Part shown: positions 5,897 through 6,556 of the stretch, one piece after another
Position numbering within the stretch: the stretch's first letter is position 1
Layout of the letters: every line of letters begins with the position of its first letter
Assembly: GCA_003512525.1 (NCBI GenBank)
Contig: DOQG01000067.1
Coordinates: 20,970 to 27,525, forward strand
Length of the DNA: 6,556 nt
Direction: 5' to 3'
Source of the DNA: Oscillospiraceae bacterium
Lineage (GTDB): Bacteria > Bacillota > Clostridia > Oscillospirales > Ruminococcaceae
Made by a program: the position numbers and the translations under genes
The notes under the pieces: generated by a model
What the model saw: only the letters and a program-made list of their open reading frames with translations
What the model was told of the DNA's origin: nothing
The model's database searches: none

Positions 5897-5911
5897 CACG
5901 CAAAAAGCGTG
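5897..5911 (+). other. Small stem-loop in the leader of the zinc-ribbon gene
   Basis: CACGC-AAAAA-GCGTG forms a perfect five-base stem with an A-rich loop, ending nine bases before the AGAGGT binding site of the gene at 5935. There is no T-run after it. It may affect RNA stability or translation, or be chance. Confidence 0.35.
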
Positions 5912-5934
5912 AGAAATTTTAGAGGTATTTTACT

Positions 5935-6207
5935 ATGTACGAAGACAAGACTCTCAAGTGCAAAGACTGTGGCGCAGATTTTGTATTCACAGCAGGCGAG
6001 CAGGAATTTTACGCTCAGAACGGTTTCACAAATGAGCCTAAGAGATGCAAGGCTTGCCGCGATGCCAAGAAGAACGGCGGAGCTAAGCGCGAAATGTTCA
6101 CAGCAGTATGCGCAGGATGCGGCGGTGAGGCAAAAGTTCCTTTTGAGCCCCGCGATGACAGACCTGTTTACTGCAGCGAGTGCTTTGCAAAGAGAAACGA
6201 GCGCTGA
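5935..6207 (+). CDS. Double zinc-ribbon protein (zf-trcl plus CxxC-x17-CxxC domain)
   Basis: A complete 90-residue cytoplasmic protein with eight cysteines in four CxxC pairs, expected to bind two zinc ions. The first ribbon uses C9/C12 and C38/C41, with the family-typical FTAGEQEFYAQNGF (18-31) and EPKRCKACR (34-42) of the probable zinc-ribbon family zf-trcl. The second uses C59/C62 and C80/C83, with exactly 17 residues between the pairs, the defining pattern of the CxxC-x17-CxxC domain. The molecular role of these proteins is not established; nucleic-acid or protein binding is a usual role for zinc ribbons. AGAGGT lies eight bases before the ATG. It lies 64 bases after the sigma-factor gene, with two small hairpins and no clear promoter between, so partial co-transcription is likely. 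The domain call is firm, the function unknown. Confidence 0.9.
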   Translation: MYEDKTLKCKDCGADFVFTAGEQEFYAQNGFTNEPKRCKACRDAKKNGGAKREMFTAVCAGCGGEAKVPFEPRDDRPVYCSECFAKRNER

Positions 6208-6328
6208 ATTTATCAACAATACTAATCGGTTCGGGTTTTAAGTCAGGCTATTCAGAGGAGTTTCGTACATTTTTCTATATTCCTGATCATAATGCGAATA
6301 GTTGCATATAGTATTCAAGGTAAAAGAA
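6208..6328. other. Intergenic stretch with no recognised gene
   Basis: No frame here has a start with a plausible ribosome binding site; an AGAGGAG at 6255-6261 is not followed by a start codon at a suitable distance. No hairpin with a T-run closes the zinc-ribbon gene on the + strand close to its stop. CATAAT at 6288-6293 resembles a -10 box but has no partner -35. Confidence 0.4.
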
Positions 6329-6356
6329 GAGAGCCTTGCCGTGTGGCAAGGCTCTC
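6329..6356 (-). terminator. Strong hairpin, probable minus-strand rho-independent terminator
   Basis: GAGAGCCTTGCC (6329-6340) and GGCAAGGCTCTC (6345-6356) form a perfect 12-base stem with a GTGT loop. On the minus strand it is followed by TTCTTTTACC, a T-rich tail; on the + strand it is followed by AGCTTGTATA, which is not. It should therefore end a transcript entering from the right, although it may also hinder + strand read-through from the zinc-ribbon gene. Confidence 0.65.
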
Positions 6357-6556
6357 AGCTTGTATAAACAGGCTGTTTTTAAGAAATGCAGCTTATTCTC
6401 TATCCCTTCAAGAACTCTTTGCGGGCTTTGCATCGTGCATTCGTGGTCGTTTGTTGTCGGTGCGTCACTGCCACTTCACTACTGACCTTGCAAAGGTGCA
6501 AAAACCAACATAGCAAGCAACGCTAAACACCCCATTTTTAAAAATTATGTAGGTTT
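6357..6556. other. Non-coding right flank, possible intergenic element or untranslated 3' region
   Basis: About 200 bases with no convincing gene. On the + strand an open frame continues from 6292 through the terminator stem but has no ribosome binding site. On the minus strand only short frames exist, among them an 18-codon hydrophobic one (6535-6479) without a Shine-Dalgarno sequence. Since the adjacent hairpin points to the minus strand, this may be the end of a minus-strand transcript from beyond the window, a small RNA, or a dispersed repeat. Confidence 0.35.

Noticed and set aside
5797..6219. Minus-strand open frame over the sigma and zinc-ribbon genes (5698-6219)
   Set aside because: It is the antisense shadow of two clear plus-strand genes with strong family signatures and has no binding site of its own.
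6287..6433. 48-codon minus-strand frame running through the 6329-6356 hairpin
   Set aside because: No Shine-Dalgarno site, no recognisable family, and it passes through a strong terminator stem.
6292..6513. 73-codon plus-strand frame
   Set aside because: Starts without a binding site, crosses the hairpin, and has no protein-like pattern.
6479..6535. 18-codon hydrophobic minus-strand frame (MGCLALLAML...)
   Set aside because: No ribosome binding site upstream and too short to support as a gene from sequence alone.
1..6556. A single new multi-gene defence, secretion or biosynthetic system
   Set aside because: Promoters and terminators divide the window into independent units of known family types. 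No nuclease, toxin pair, synthase or phage gene is present.

Overview
The window looks like chromosomal DNA of a gut-type low/mid-GC Firmicute, most likely a Clostridia member near Ruminococcus / [Eubacterium] siraeum (Oscillospiraceae). The grounds are strong AGGAGG-like ribosome binding sites, sigma-A promoters with TTGACA/TATAAT-type boxes, a SigH-type sigma factor, a Cys-rich surface protein ending in a sortase-like SPETG anchor, and a zinc-ribbon protein of the zf-trcl plus CxxC-x17-CxxC type. The organism assignment is inference from gene style; there is no rRNA or housekeeping marker here.

Layout, left to right. 1-320 holds no gene: a 71-base near-perfect palindrome with GGGAGA/TCTCCC ends lies at the left edge, then unexplained sequence, then a rho-independent terminator (219-265). 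321-1405 on the minus strand is a two-gene operon, a MarR-family regulator followed by a YczE/YyaS/YitT-like membrane protein. Its promoter is an exact consensus, with one 14-base palindrome at the start point and another over the -10 box, so autorepression by the MarR protein is likely. 1618-2967 on the plus strand is a divergent single gene for a secreted, cysteine/histidine-rich repeat protein with a sortase-type C-terminus, closed by a strong terminator. 3089-5169 is a two-gene plus-strand operon, a DUF554 membrane protein and a MATE-family efflux pump, also under a perfect consensus promoter. 5289-5870 encodes a small SigH-like sigma-70 factor with its own promoter, and 5935-6207 a 90-residue double zinc-ribbon protein 64 bases downstream. 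6208-6556 holds no convincing gene; it contains a 12-bp hairpin whose T-rich tail is on the minus strand, next to about 200 bases that resemble an intergenic element.

How the parts relate. The promoters and terminators divide the window into four or five independent transcription units. Two units encode membrane proteins possibly concerned with transport (YczE-like with MarR; DUF554 with MATE), one encodes an envelope protein, and one a transcription factor with a zinc-ribbon partner. I see no single new multi-gene system. The items most worth following are the palindrome pair in the marR promoter, the SigH-like factor with a diverged -10-recognition region next to a zinc-ribbon protein, the Cys/His repeat surface protein, and the two non-coding flanks.
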